The notes under the pieces: generated by a model
Told to the model about the DNA's origin: nothing
The model's database searches: none
What the model saw: the letters and a program-made list of their open reading frames with translations, nothing else
Shown: positions 8,777 through 17,888 of the stretch, one piece after another
Layout: every line of letters begins with the position of its first letter
Position numbering within the stretch: the stretch's first letter is position 1
Translations under genes and position numbers: made by a program
Assembly: GCA_965214055.1 (NCBI GenBank)
Contig: OZ243931.1
Location: forward strand, 496,001 to 560,000
Direction of reading: 5' to 3'
DNA: 64,000 nt
DNA from: WTGA01 sp965214055
GTDB taxonomy: Bacteria > Pseudomonadota > Gammaproteobacteria > Arenicellales > Poriferihabitantaceae

Positions 8777-9033
8777 GGTAAATAAGGGAATTCTCCGTAT
8801 AAATGATTTGTACTTTCCCGTTCAGGTTGTACCTGATTGATGCAGGATACACAACATTTATCCGGTATGCTTGTGGAGATATGCATACCGGGATATGGGC
8901 ATTGCCGACACCCCCGCATTATTCTACCGCAACCGGTCCAAACCCAGAAAATGCACTGGCTCAGGTCGGGATGACAATGTGGTATTCTTATCCTTTGCCC
9001 TCAACCCTGCTGGAAATATACAAGGAAAATCAC

Positions 9034-9363
9034 ATGAATATTGCGGATGACCCATTTCCCAATGCCCCGTTGGACTGGTCGCTTGAGGCGGCAAAAAGCA
9101 TTGCACACAGTGAAGGGATTGAACTGGTGGAAGATCACCTGGAAATTATCCAGGCCATCCAGCTTTATGTCGCGAACCACGATCATCATGATATCAATGT
9201 CAGGGAGCTTCTGGATGCCCTGGACGAAAAGTTTCATCACAAGGGGGGGATGAAATACCTTTACCGGCTCCTCCCCGGCGGGCCCGTTGCCCAGGGGTGC
9301 CGATTTGCAGGCATCCAGCCCCCTGCCGGGTCCGTGGACTACGGCTTCGGCAGTGTGCAGTAA
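9034..9363 (+). CDS. DsrC/TusE-family sulfur-relay-like protein lacking the terminal cysteine
   Basis: I start at the ATG at 9034, preceded by AAGGAAAA, giving 109 residues, the usual length for DsrC/TusE. The family hallmarks are the helical middle (VEDHLEIIQAI), VRELLDAL and the C-terminal arm YLYRLLPGGPVAQGC. DsrC carries sulfur on two cysteines 11 residues apart on this flexible arm. Here Cys89 occupies the inner position but residue 100, where the outer catalytic cysteine should be, is serine (PAGSVD), and the tail continues nine residues to GFGSVQ. It cannot therefore form the DsrC-type intramolecular disulfide. A regulatory or one-cysteine relay role is possible. It is followed after 25 bases by pyruvate carboxylase. 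Confidence 0.82.
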   Translation: MNIADDPFPNAPLDWSLEAAKSIAHSEGIELVEDHLEIIQAIQLYVANHDHHDINVRELLDALDEKFHHKGGMKYLYRLLPGGPVAQGCRFAGIQPPAGSVDYGFGSVQ

Positions 9364-9388
9364 CCTCCTCTCACCCCTGGATTGAGCA

Positions 9389-12300
9389 TTGACTTTTCCA
9401 ATCAAACGGTTGCTGGTTGTCAATCGGGGGGAAATTGCGATCCGGGTATTCCGCAGTGCCCGGGAACTGGGGATTACTCCCGTGGCGATTTACAGTTTCG
9501 AGGACCGCTATGCATTGCATCGATTCCAGGCGGATGAAGCCTACCAGGTGGGGGAAGCGGGAGAACCCATCAAGAATTACCTGAGCATCGACAAGATTAT
9601 CCGCCTCGCGAAAGAAAAGGAGATCGATGCCATTCATCCCGGTTATGGGTTTCTGGCCGAAAACCCGGACTTTGCCAACCACTGTCGCCGGGAAGGCATT
9701 ATTTTTATTGGGCCGTCCACGGACACCCTGAAAGCGCTGGGAGACAAAACCTCTGCACGGGCGATCGCCGAAGGGGTCGGCATCCCCGTTCTGGGTGGCG
9801 CCAATCGCGCCATCCGAAACCTGGAAGATGGCCAGGCCCTGGCGGCTGAAACCGGGTACCCCATCATGCTCAAAGCCGCCCACGGCGGCGGCGGCAGGGG
9901 AATGCGGATGGTCAGGGACCCCTCCTCCTTTGAAGCGGCCTTTCACGCCGCCCAGCGTGAATCCCTCTCTGCGTTCGGCAGCACCGATGTTTTTATTGAA
10001 AAACTGATCACCAATGCCCGGCATATCGAAGTCCAGATACTGGGGGACCAGCACGGAAACCTGATTCATCTGTATGAAAGGGACTGTTCCGTTCAGCGGC
10101 GCTACCAGAAAGTAGTGGAAATTGCCCCGGCGCCGACCCTTGATCCGGGGCTTCGGACGGAAATCTGTGAGGCGGCGTGCAGGGTGGCCCGGTCCGCCGA
10201 CTACCAGAATGCCGGAACGGTGGAGTTCCTCCTCGACGAAGACACCAACCGGTTTTACTTCATCGAGGTCAATCCAAGAATCCAGGTAGAACACACTGTC
10301 ACCGAAGAAGTGACCGGCATTGACATCGTCCGGTCACAAATCCTGGTTGCACAGGGATATCCGCTTGGCAGCTATGAAATCGACCTGCCCGGCCAGGAGG
10401 TCGTCAAGACCCATGGATCTGCCATACAGTGCAGGATTACCACCGAAGACCCCACCAACAATTTCATGCCGGACTATGGACGGCTGACACAATACCGGTC
10501 CTCCAGTGGTTTCGGGATCCGGCTGGACGCGGGGAGCGCCTTTGCCGGCGCCATCGTCGTGCCGTACTTTGACTCCCTTCTTGTCAAGGTCACGGCAAGA
10601 GCCAGAACCTTTGATGCCGCCATCAAGCGAATGGACCGCGCACTCAATGAGTTTCGGGTAAGAGGGGTCCTGACCAATATTCCGTTTCTCTTGCGATTGA
10701 TTGATCATCCGACATTCCAGGATGGTCGGTGTACCACCGGGTTTATCGACAACACCCCCAGCCTGCTAGATTTCAAGGTGTCTCCGAGCCGCACCTCCAG
10801 GCTGCTTTCGTATCTTTCCAATACCATTGTGAACGGGAATGACGAGGTGAAGGACCGCCCCGTTGCAACCAGGCGGTCCCCGGTGGCGATTCCGAAATCC
10901 AATTCCCTGGAAATCCCCCGGGGGACCCGGGACATTTTTCTCGATGAGGGGGCAGAGGGATTGCAACAGTGGATCCACCGTCAGACAAAACTGCTGATTA
11001 CGGATACGACCTTTCGCGATGCCCATCAATCGCTGTTCGCAACCCGGTTGCGGACCATCGACATGCTCAACATCGCCCAAAGCTACTCCAGGCTGGCGCC
11101 CGACCTGTTTTCGCTGGAAATGTGGGGCGGGGCCACCTTCGACACTTCCATGCGTTTTCTTAAGGAAGACCCCTGGAAACGGCTGAACGAGATGCGGGAA
11201 CTGGTTCCAAATATCCTGTTTCAGATGCTCTTGAGATCCTCCAGCGTGGTGGGGTATATCAATTACCCGGACAATGTTGTCCGGGAATTTATCCGGGAGT
11301 CGGTAAATGCCGGGATGGACATCTTCAGGGTGTTTGATGCCCTGAACTGGATACCGAATATGGCCGTGGCCATGGACAGCGTACTCAAATACGGGGGCAT
11401 CTGTGAAGCAACCATTTGCTACAGCGGCGATATCCTGGATCCCGGCCGCAAGAAATATACCCTGGAATACTACCTGGACAAGGCCCGAACACTCGAGGAC
11501 ATGGGCGCACACATTCTGTGCATCAAGGACATGGCGGGATTGTTGAAGCCCGATGCCGCAACGCTGCTGGTCCAGTCGATGAAGCAGGAGGTGAATATTC
11601 CGATTCATTTCCACACCCACGATACGTCCGGATTGCAGGCAGCTTCCATTTTCAATGCTGCCGAGGCGGGTCTCGACATTGCCGATGCGGCCATGGCACC
11701 CCTGTCCGGGGGCACCTCGCAACCCAACCTGAACACGGTGGTGGCCGCCTTGCAGTTCAACCCCCGGGCAACCCGGCTGGATACCGGAAACCTGGACCGG
11801 CTTGCAGACTACTGGCGCTCGGTACGGGAGTATTACGTACCGTTTGAGTGCGAGACACTGCCGGCTTCTGCGGACCTTTACCAGCATGAGATGCCCGGAG
11901 GACAGTACACCAACCTGTATGAACAGGCCCGGGGACTGGGCCTGGCGGACCGCTGGGTGGAAATCTGCGAAACCTATGCGTCGGTGAACCAGTTGTTTGG
12001 CGACATCATCAAGGTCACTCCCACCTCCAAGGTAGTGGGAGACATGGCGCTGTTCATGGTTTCCAATAATCTGACCGCAGACCAGGTGCGTGACGGGGAC
12101 CGGGAGCTGGCCTTCCCCCAGTCCGTGGTTGACCTGATGAGCGGCCGCATGGGAAAACCCCATCAGGGCTTTCCCAGACGCATCCAGGACCGGATCCTCA
12201 GAGGGGAAAAACCACTGTCCAAACGGCCCGGGGAAACCCTGCCCCCGGCGGATTTTTCTGAAACAAAAGGCACGCTGAAGGAAAAAGGACTGGAACACCC

Positions 12301-12832
12301 TGAAACCACGGATATTCTTTCCTGGATTCTTTATCCCGGCGTTTTCGAGGACCTCCTGGCACATCAGATGGAATACGACGACACCAGCCACCTGCCGACT
12401 CCGGTTTATTTCTATGGCCTGAAGCCCGGTGAGGAAATCACCGTGGACGATGAATTTGGCCAGGCATTGATCATCAAGTTCCAGACGGTGAGCGACCCTC
12501 ATCAGGATGGCAGGCGGACCGCGTTTTTCGAGGTAAACGGACAACCCAGGGAAGTGCTGGTCAGCGACCTGAGCCTGGTTTCCAGCACCGTGTCCCACCG
12601 CAAGGCAGATCCATCGAACAACCGTCATATGCCGGCCCCCATGCCGGGGATGATTGTAAGCGTCGTGGTCTCTCCCGGGGACATCGTCAAGAAGGGGCAG
12701 GCTGCCATGACCCTGGAAGCCATGAAAATGGAGTCTACCCTGTATTTCGAAAAGGCCGGCAAGGTTTCCGAACTCCTCGTTACCCCGGGGATACAGGTGG
12801 AGTCCGGGGACCTCCTGGCCATCCTTGAATAA
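9389..12832 (+). CDS. pyc: pyruvate carboxylase, single-chain
   Basis: An 1147-residue biotin enzyme converting pyruvate, bicarbonate and ATP to oxaloacetate, refilling the TCA cycle. In order: biotin carboxylase (VVNRGEIAIRVFR at the N terminus, ATP-grasp glycine loop KAAHGGGGRGM near 162-172, EVNPRIQVEHTVTEE), carboxyltransferase (DTTFRDAHQSL from about 539, CIKDMAGL with the carbamylated lysine, FHTHDTSG metal histidines) and C-terminal biotinyl domain with AMKMES (Lys1113). Length and domain order match PYC rather than split oxaloacetate decarboxylase. The start appears to be TTG, 25 bases after the DsrC-like gene. Confidence 0.96.
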   Translation: MTFPIKRLLVVNRGEIAIRVFRSARELGITPVAIYSFEDRYALHRFQADEAYQVGEAGEPIKNYLSIDKIIRLAKEKEIDAIHPGYGFLAENPDFANHCRREGIIFIGPSTDTLKALGDKTSARAIAEGVGIPVLGGANRAIRNLEDGQALAAETGYPIMLKAAHGGGGRGMRMVRDPSSFEAAFHAAQRESLSAFGSTDVFIEKLITNARHIEVQILGDQHGNLIHLYERDCSVQRRYQKVVEIAPAPTLDPGLRTEICEAACRVARSADYQNAGTVEFLLDEDTNRFYFIEVNPRIQVEHTVTEEVTGIDIVRSQILVAQGYPLGSYEIDLPGQEVVKTHGSAIQCRITTEDPTNNFMPDYGRLTQYRSSSGFGIRLDAGSAFAGAIVVPYFDSLLVKVTARARTFDAAIKRMDRALNEFRVRGVLTNIPFLLRLIDHPTFQDGRCTTGFIDNTPSLLDFKVSPSRTSRLLSYLSNTIVNGNDEVKDRPVATRRSPVAIPKSNSLEIPRGTRDIFLDEGAEGLQQWIHRQTKLLITDTTFRDAHQSLFATRLRTIDMLNIAQSYSRLAPDLFSLEMWGGATFDTSMRFLKEDPWKRLNEMRELVPNILFQMLLRSSSVVGYINYPDNVVREFIRESVNAGMDIFRVFDALNWIPNMAVAMDSVLKYGGICEATICYSGDILDPGRKKYTLEYYLDKARTLEDMGAHILCIKDMAGLLKPDAATLLVQSMKQEVNIPIHFHTHDTSGLQAASIFNAAEAGLDIADAAMAPLSGGTSQPNLNTVVAALQFNPRATRLDTGNLDRLADYWRSVREYYVPFECETLPASADLYQHEMPGGQYTNLYEQARGLGLADRWVEICETYASVNQLFGDIIKVTPTSKVVGDMALFMVSNNLTADQVRDGDRELAFPQSVVDLMSGRMGKPHQGFPRRIQDRILRGEKPLSKRPGETLPPADFSETKGTLKEKGLEHPETTDILSWILYPGVFEDLLAHQMEYDDTSHLPTPVYFYGLKPGEEITVDDEFGQALIIKFQTVSDPHQDGRRTAFFEVNGQPREVLVSDLSLVSSTVSHRKADPSNNRHMPAPMPGMIVSVVVSPGDIVKKGQAAMTLEAMKMESTLYFEKAGKVSELLVTPGIQVESGDLLAILE

Positions 12833-12932
12833 CCTGTCCAAATCCGTCCGAATGGCCTGGTCCTGAAATCCGGGACAACCCGGCCTCCCAACATTATTTC
12901 TGACCCGCTAATCGACTTACGAAGAACTCACC

Positions 12933-14060
12933 ATGCCATCACTTTTACCCGACCTCGATCCATCCGGACTGCTCGAATATTCTGTTGTATTCACCGACCG
13001 GTCCCTGAACCATATGTCCGGCAGTTTCCAAACGGTCATGACCGATATATCCGACACCCTCCGGGAAGTATACCGTGCCGAAACCGCGGTACTGGTTCCC
13101 GGAGGCGGCACCTATGGCATGGAGGCCGTGGCCCGTCAGTTTGCCACGGGCAAAAAGTGCATGGTCATCCGCAACGGGTTCTTCAGTTACCGCTGGACCC
13201 AGATTTTTGAAATGGGCCATATCCCCGGGGAACAAACCGTTCTGAAGGCCCGGATGATTTCCGACGAACCCCAGGCGCCGTTTGCACCGGCAGCCATCGA
13301 AACCGCGGTGGAAACCATCGGGAAACTGCGGCCGGACCTGGTTTTCGCACCCCATGTTGAAACCTCCGCAGGCATGATTTTGCCCGATGAGTACCTGCAG
13401 CGCATCGCCAGTGCCGTCCACAAAGCGGGGGGCCTGTTCGTGCTCGACTGCATTGCATCCGGGGCCATGTGGGTGGACATGAAGGCCATCGGGGTCGATG
13501 TACTGATCAGCGCCCCACAAAAAGGCTGGAGTGCCTCCCCAAGCAGCGGGCTGGTCATGCTGAATGAACGGGCCACGCAAATCATGGAGTCTACCACCAG
13601 CACCAGCTTTGCCTGCGACCTGAAGAAATGGTATCAGATCATGCAGGCATACGAAAATGGCGGACATGCCTATCATGCTACCGTGCCCACCGATGCCCTG
13701 GTGGGTTTGAGGAACGCGATGAATGAAATGCGGGAGTTCGGGTTTGAAAACGGAAAACAGGCTCAGGCAAAGCTTGGAAGCCGGGTCCGGCAGTTGTTGG
13801 CGGAACGGGGAATCCGCAGCGTGGCGGCCCCGGGATACCAGGCTCCGGGAGTCGTCGTCAGTTACACGGACGACCCGGATATCCACAACGGCCGGAAATT
13901 TGCCGCCCAGGGCCTGCAGATTGCTGCCGGGGTGCCGTTGATGTGCGACGAACCAGCGGATTTCAGAACCTTCCGAATCGGGCTGTTTGGTCTCGACAAA
14001 CTCAGGGATATCCAGCGCAGTACCGACAATCTGGACAGGGCGATGAGGGACATTTTCTAG
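12933..14060 (+). CDS. class V aminotransferase (alanine/serine-glyoxylate aminotransferase type)
   Basis: A 375-residue fold-type I PLP enzyme. The phosphate-binding GGGTYGMEA region lies near residues 52-60, the DCIASGAMW aspartate near 174-182, and the Schiff-base lysine is Lys197 in SAPQKGW. The family transfers amino groups from alanine or serine to glyoxylate or related keto acids; which pair is used here is not evident. It follows pyruvate carboxylase by 100 bases on the same strand and converges on the kinase-like gene, with a strong hairpin between them. It may feed the keto-acid pool handled by neighbouring enzymes (inference). Confidence 0.9.
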   Translation: MPSLLPDLDPSGLLEYSVVFTDRSLNHMSGSFQTVMTDISDTLREVYRAETAVLVPGGGTYGMEAVARQFATGKKCMVIRNGFFSYRWTQIFEMGHIPGEQTVLKARMISDEPQAPFAPAAIETAVETIGKLRPDLVFAPHVETSAGMILPDEYLQRIASAVHKAGGLFVLDCIASGAMWVDMKAIGVDVLISAPQKGWSASPSSGLVMLNERATQIMESTTSTSFACDLKKWYQIMQAYENGGHAYHATVPTDALVGLRNAMNEMREFGFENGKQAQAKLGSRVRQLLAERGIRSVAAPGYQAPGVVVSYTDDPDIHNGRKFAAQGLQIAAGVPLMCDEPADFRTFRIGLFGLDKLRDIQRSTDNLDRAMRDIF

Positions 14061-14083
14061 CGGACACGCCGGTGATGAACGTC

Positions 14084-14106
14084 GGCTTCCCGGATGCCGG
14101 GAAGCC
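14084..14106. terminator. hairpin between convergent genes
   Basis: A perfect 10-bp inverted repeat (GGCTTCCCGG / CCGGGAAGCC) with a three-base loop ATG, 24 bases after the aminotransferase stop. There is no T-run on either side, so it may be a mRNA 3'-end stabiliser or a weak terminator. The rest of 14061-14332 shows nothing else I can name. Confidence 0.55.
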
Positions 14107-14332
14107 TGGCGCTGATCCTGGCTGGCGCCTGCACAGTACGCGATGGACAACCCCCACCTGTGGATGAGTAGTGGTCCATGCCGCCCCGGAGGTTGTCCCG
14201 CGCGAAGGGTTGTCCCATCAGTCCGGCACAGTGCGAAACCCGGGTCCCAATCCACCCGGGCACGGTTCCAGCCCGGGCAGTAGACAAGCAGCCATCCTCC
14301 TGCCTGCCAAGAATCCCTCTACCCCGGGTTGG

Positions 14333-15220
14333 TCAGGGCCCGAATTCCTGTTTGTAAAGCCGGTAAGCCCGACGAAACCGGTCGCTGTTTTCACGGGTAT
14401 AACCGGTATAATCAAAATCCAGTCCAGAATAAATTTCCGATACCATGGACCACATGGTTTCACGCAGCAGGGACGCGCACTTCATCGCGTTGTAGCTTTT
14501 CCAAAGCCGGTTATCCGGTTCCCCGTCAAAATACATGCCCAGCATCCTGCGTTCCGCACTCGCATCGAGCTGGCTGTTGGAAGCCAGGTTGGACAGGTCG
14601 AATAAAGGGCTATTGAATCCCGCATAGTCAAAATCAATGAGCCAGATCTTGTTGCCATCGTCGATGAAATTTGCCGGCAACAGGTCATTGTGTCCGAACA
14701 CCAGGGTCACGGGCCCCACATCCTGCTCCAGCCTGTGGGCAATGTCCATCAGCTGCGGCACCTTGTCCTGGTAATGACTGTTTCCCTGCTCCAGCATATT
14801 CTGGTAATGGCGAAGCACCTGGAAAACCCAGAACAGGATGGGATAACCCTTAAGGGTCCGCGGCATGTCCCCATGGAACTGCTTCAGTAACCGGGTCAAT
14901 CGAGCCAGGGTCTCCGGGTCCCGGACATCCTCTTCACGCAGGACCGTTCCATCGACAAACCGGATAACCAATATCCCCGTCTCCCTGTACACAACGTCCG
15001 GGGAGAAACCACACCAGGCGGCGGCCTCGGAGGAAACCCCTTCATTTTCCCTCAGGATCAGATGTTCCGGCACATCATTGCCCAACCGAACCACGTAGGA
15101 GCGATCGCCATCTCGAATCCGGTAGTTCATATTGGTCATTCCGCCTGAAAGTACCGATATTTCAATGTCATTTTCCCAACACGGTAAGGCCCGTATTCTG
15201 GTTTCGTGGTGATTTCGCAT
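14333..15220 (-). CDS. choline-kinase/aminoglycoside-phosphotransferase-like kinase
   Basis: A 295-residue cytoplasmic protein of the APH/choline kinase fold. It has a phosphate loop SGGMTN (25-30), a Brenner-type catalytic loop HNDLLPAN (177-184, Asp179 as base) and a metal-binding IDFDYA (195-200). The Leu-Pro-Ala-Asn version of the loop and the FDLSNLASN stretch are typical of choline/ethanolamine kinase relatives rather than drug-resistance enzymes. Such proteins phosphorylate small amino alcohols. It is divergent from the livK-type importer 460 bases away, so the imported solute could be its substrate; that is inference only. Confidence 0.85.
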   Translation of the reverse strand: MRNHHETRIRALPCWENDIEISVLSGGMTNMNYRIRDGDRSYVVRLGNDVPEHLILRENEGVSSEAAAWCGFSPDVVYRETGILVIRFVDGTVLREEDVRDPETLARLTRLLKQFHGDMPRTLKGYPILFWVFQVLRHYQNMLEQGNSHYQDKVPQLMDIAHRLEQDVGPVTLVFGHNDLLPANFIDDGNKIWLIDFDYAGFNSPLFDLSNLASNSQLDASAERRMLGMYFDGEPDNRLWKSYNAMKCASLLRETMWSMVSEIYSGLDFDYTGYTRENSDRFRRAYRLYKQEFGP

Positions 15221-15681
15221 GTTCAGTTCAGAGTGGTTTTTGCAAAATTCAGCTCTCCAGTGAGTAGGCCGGATTCACGCTGGTGAATCCGGAAACGATG
15301 GCCAGGCCTCGAATCTCTCTTTGTTCAGGCTCTTCCACCCGATACCCCTTGCAGGGGTACAGCATACTGTCCATGGATTATCAGGGCAACTGCCAAAATA
15401 TTCCAGAAGAAGAACGGACCCAGCCTGCAACCGGAGATTTTCGGCATGGAAACTGGAGGGGCGGATGTCCATTTCCCGCATTCGGCCCCCGGTCACAGTA
15501 CGGCTGGATGTCCAGCCAGAATACCGGCCAGCAAAATATTCCGGAACGCTTTCCAATAAAACTGTTGTATTGGCCTGTAATTTTGGTATAAACGCGGGAT
15601 AATCCACCAATCCCCGGCAACCTGTCCCCCAAACAACAGCCTGACCGATACAATACAGCAACCCTGACAAGGAGAATTGAA
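15221..15681. other. divergent intergenic region with inverted repeats
   Basis: About 460 bases between the kinase-like gene and the livK-type gene. It holds a perfect 10-bp inverted repeat with a four-base spacer (15269-15292, arms CCGGATTCAC / GTGAATCCGG), a second 6-bp one at 15343-15359 (TACCCC / GGGGTA), and the livK-type promoter near its right end. The 15269 repeat could be an operator or a hairpin. No gene is supported here. Confidence 0.5.
15565..15592 (+). promoter_or_regulatory. likely sigma-70 promoter for the livKHMGF-type operon
   Basis: TTGTAT (15565-15570) and TATAAA (15587-15592) are 16 bases apart, with the binding-protein ATG about 90 bases downstream and AAGGAG just before it. 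Confidence 0.5.
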
Positions 15682-16878
15682 ATGAAACTGAAGATACAAC
15701 GGCCCCAGGCAGCGCTCTTGATAGCCATCCTGACCCTGCTTCCACTGTCGGTTTTTGCAGACAGCGTCAAAATTGGATTTGTCACCACTCTCACGACCCC
15801 TGCCAGCGTAATCGGTGAAGACATGAGAAATGCCGTCAATCTCGCCGTCGACCATCTTGGTGGCAAGATGGCGGAAAAAGAAATCGAAGTCATTTTCGAA
15901 GACGATGGATTCAAGCCGGAAATCGGCAAACAGAAAACGGATAAACTGGTCAAGAAGGACGATGTCGACTTTGTTGCCGGCTTTATCTGGTCCCATGTGC
16001 TGCTGGCATCCAGCAAATCCGTGCTGGATTCAGGAAAATTCCTGATCAGCTCCAATGCCGGTCCCTCTCAACTGGCAGGAAAAGGGTGCCATCGGAATTT
16101 CTTTTCCACCTCGTGGCAAAATGACCAGACACCCATGGCCATGGGTGAAGTCCTGAATAAACAGGGTGTGGCCTCGGTGTATATCATCGCACCGAACTAT
16201 GCCGCGGGGAAAAATATGGTGGCGGGTGTGGAACGCACCTTCAAGGGGAATGTGGTCGGCAAGGACCTGACAAAATGGGGGAAGGACCGGCAGCTGGATT
16301 TTTCTGCCGAGCTGGCCAAGGCCAAGGCTTCCGGGGCGGATGGCCTGTTTGTTTTCTACCCGGGAAGTGCCGGCGGTGCATTTCTGAAACAATACCAGCA
16401 GGCAGGGCTGAAAGGCTCCCTGCCCCTGTATACGGTCTTTACCGTGGATTCCCTCTCCCTGCCCAAACTCCAGACCGGGAATGTTGAGGGCGTTCTGGGC
16501 TCAAAAAGCACGATGTTCTGGGCGCCGGACCTGGACAATGCGGCGAACAAAAGATTTGTGGACGATTTCAAAGCGAAACACGGCAATTACCCCTCGTTCT
16601 ATGCGGCGCAGTCCTATGACACCATCATGCTGATCAACAGCGCCGTCAATGCCACGGGAGGAGACCTGGATGACCAGGACGGCCTCCGTGCCGCAATGGA
16701 AAAAGCGGAGTTTGAGTCCATTCGGGGGTCCTACAGCTACAATAAAAACCACATGCCCATTCAAAACTTCTACCTGCGGGAAGTGGTCACCGATGCGGAG
16801 GGAAACTGGACAACCAGCATTGTGAGCACGGTTTACGAAAATCACCAGGACAGTTACGCAGGAGAATGCAGTCTCTAG
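15682..16878 (+). CDS. branched-chain-amino-acid-type ABC transporter, substrate-binding protein
   Basis: A 398-residue periplasmic binding protein of the LivJ/LivK (type 1 fold) family. The ATG is preceded by AAGGAG. A Sec signal peptide (KIQ...LLPLSVFA) ends near residue 24, and the mature protein opens with SVKIGFVTTLTTPASVIGED. Mid-protein SNAGPSQLAGKGC and the later SYDTIMLINSAV are family-typical. It is the first gene of a complete binding protein-permease-permease-ATPase-ATPase operon. The family carries amino acids, amides and aromatic acids, so the substrate is open. A long stem-loop follows it. Confidence 0.92.
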   Translation: MKLKIQRPQAALLIAILTLLPLSVFADSVKIGFVTTLTTPASVIGEDMRNAVNLAVDHLGGKMAEKEIEVIFEDDGFKPEIGKQKTDKLVKKDDVDFVAGFIWSHVLLASSKSVLDSGKFLISSNAGPSQLAGKGCHRNFFSTSWQNDQTPMAMGEVLNKQGVASVYIIAPNYAAGKNMVAGVERTFKGNVVGKDLTKWGKDRQLDFSAELAKAKASGADGLFVFYPGSAGGAFLKQYQQAGLKGSLPLYTVFTVDSLSLPKLQTGNVEGVLGSKSTMFWAPDLDNAANKRFVDDFKAKHGNYPSFYAAQSYDTIMLINSAVNATGGDLDDQDGLRAAMEKAEFESIRGSYSYNKNHMPIQNFYLREVVTDAEGNWTTSIVSTVYENHQDSYAGECSL

Positions 16879-16896
16879 TCGATTCTCTTCACAACA

Positions 16897-16940
16897 ACCG
16901 GATCAGACCACGCCGTGAATTCCACGTGAACTGATCCGGT
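16897..16940 (+). promoter_or_regulatory. stem-loop between binding-protein and permease genes
   Basis: Perfect 10-bp arms ACCGGATCAG (16897-16906) and CTGATCCGGT (16931-16940) enclose 24 bases, themselves partly self-complementary. With no T-run it is more likely an RNA stabiliser or partial terminator that raises binding protein over permease. Confidence 0.55.
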
Positions 16941-16961
16941 ATAACGACGGTTAATCCACCG

Positions 16962-17888
16962 GTGGACTGGCATCTGTTCGTTTCCCAGCTGCTCAACGGC
17001 CTGCAGCTGGGATTGCTTCTGTTCCTGCTTGCGTCCGGACTGACGTTGATATTCGGAATCATGAATTTCATCAACCTGTCCCATGGCGCCTTTTACATGG
17101 TGGGCGCGTTTGTCTGTGCCACGGTGGTCCAGGCAACGGGTTCCCTGCTTGCCGGTGTCGTCATATCCCTGGCTGCCTTGTTGGTGATCGGCGCCGCCGT
17201 TGAATGGATGATCGCGAGGAAACTGTACCAGAATGATCACCTCGACCATGTTCTGGTCACATTCGGATTGATCCTGGTTTTCGATACCCTTGCCCATATC
17301 ATCTGGGGTTCTGCCGGGATGATCATTCCATTGCCGGAAATACTGAACGGACAGGTTCGGCTCGGCAGTTTCGTCATTCCCAGCTATCGGCTTGTGATCA
17401 TTGGAAACGGCCTGATGGTTGCCGTCGCGCTGTATATCCTGATCACCCGCTCCCGGCTCGGCATGCTGATTCGGGCCGGCGCATCCGACCGCGACATGGT
17501 CACGGCCCTGGGAGTCAATATCGACCGACTTTACCTGGTTGTCTTTGCCATTGGTGCTGCCATGGCGGGTTTCGCAGGCCTGTTGATTGCCCCCATTACA
17601 GAAGCCAGCATTGGCATGGGCAATGAAATTATCATTATTGCGTTTGTGGTCGTGATCACGGGGGGCATCGGTTCGGTTCAGGGCGCCTTTTACAGTGCCA
17701 TCATCATTGGACTTCTCGACACGCTGGGACGCTCTTACCTGGATGACTTCCTGGGGTTGTTCCTGTCTGTCCAGGCCGCTGAAACAGCAGCTCCCGCCTT
17801 GTCCGCGATGATGGTCTACATACTGATGGCCGCCATACTGGTATGCAGGCCCCAGGGGCTGTTTTCGCCTTCCGGTCTTAGAAGGTAA
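16962..17888 (+). CDS. branched-chain-amino-acid-type ABC transporter permease (LivH type)
   Basis: A 308-residue permease with about eight hydrophobic spans. It begins QLLNGLQLGLLLFLLASGL and contains GIMNFINLSHGAF, the LivH signature, and GAAMAGFAGLL further on, the usual coupling region. It starts at GTG and its stop directly abuts the next gene. It forms the inner-membrane channel with the following LivM-type gene. Confidence 0.92.
   Translation: MDWHLFVSQLLNGLQLGLLLFLLASGLTLIFGIMNFINLSHGAFYMVGAFVCATVVQATGSLLAGVVISLAALLVIGAAVEWMIARKLYQNDHLDHVLVTFGLILVFDTLAHIIWGSAGMIIPLPEILNGQVRLGSFVIPSYRLVIIGNGLMVAVALYILITRSRLGMLIRAGASDRDMVTALGVNIDRLYLVVFAIGAAMAGFAGLLIAPITEASIGMGNEIIIIAFVVVITGGIGSVQGAFYSAIIIGLLDTLGRSYLDDFLGLFLSVQAAETAAPALSAMMVYILMAAILVCRPQGLFSPSGLRR

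Noticed and set aside
10766..12841. A 691-codon open frame antisense to pyruvate carboxylase
   Set aside because: Composition is that of a codon-position shadow and the opposite strand carries conserved PYC domains throughout.
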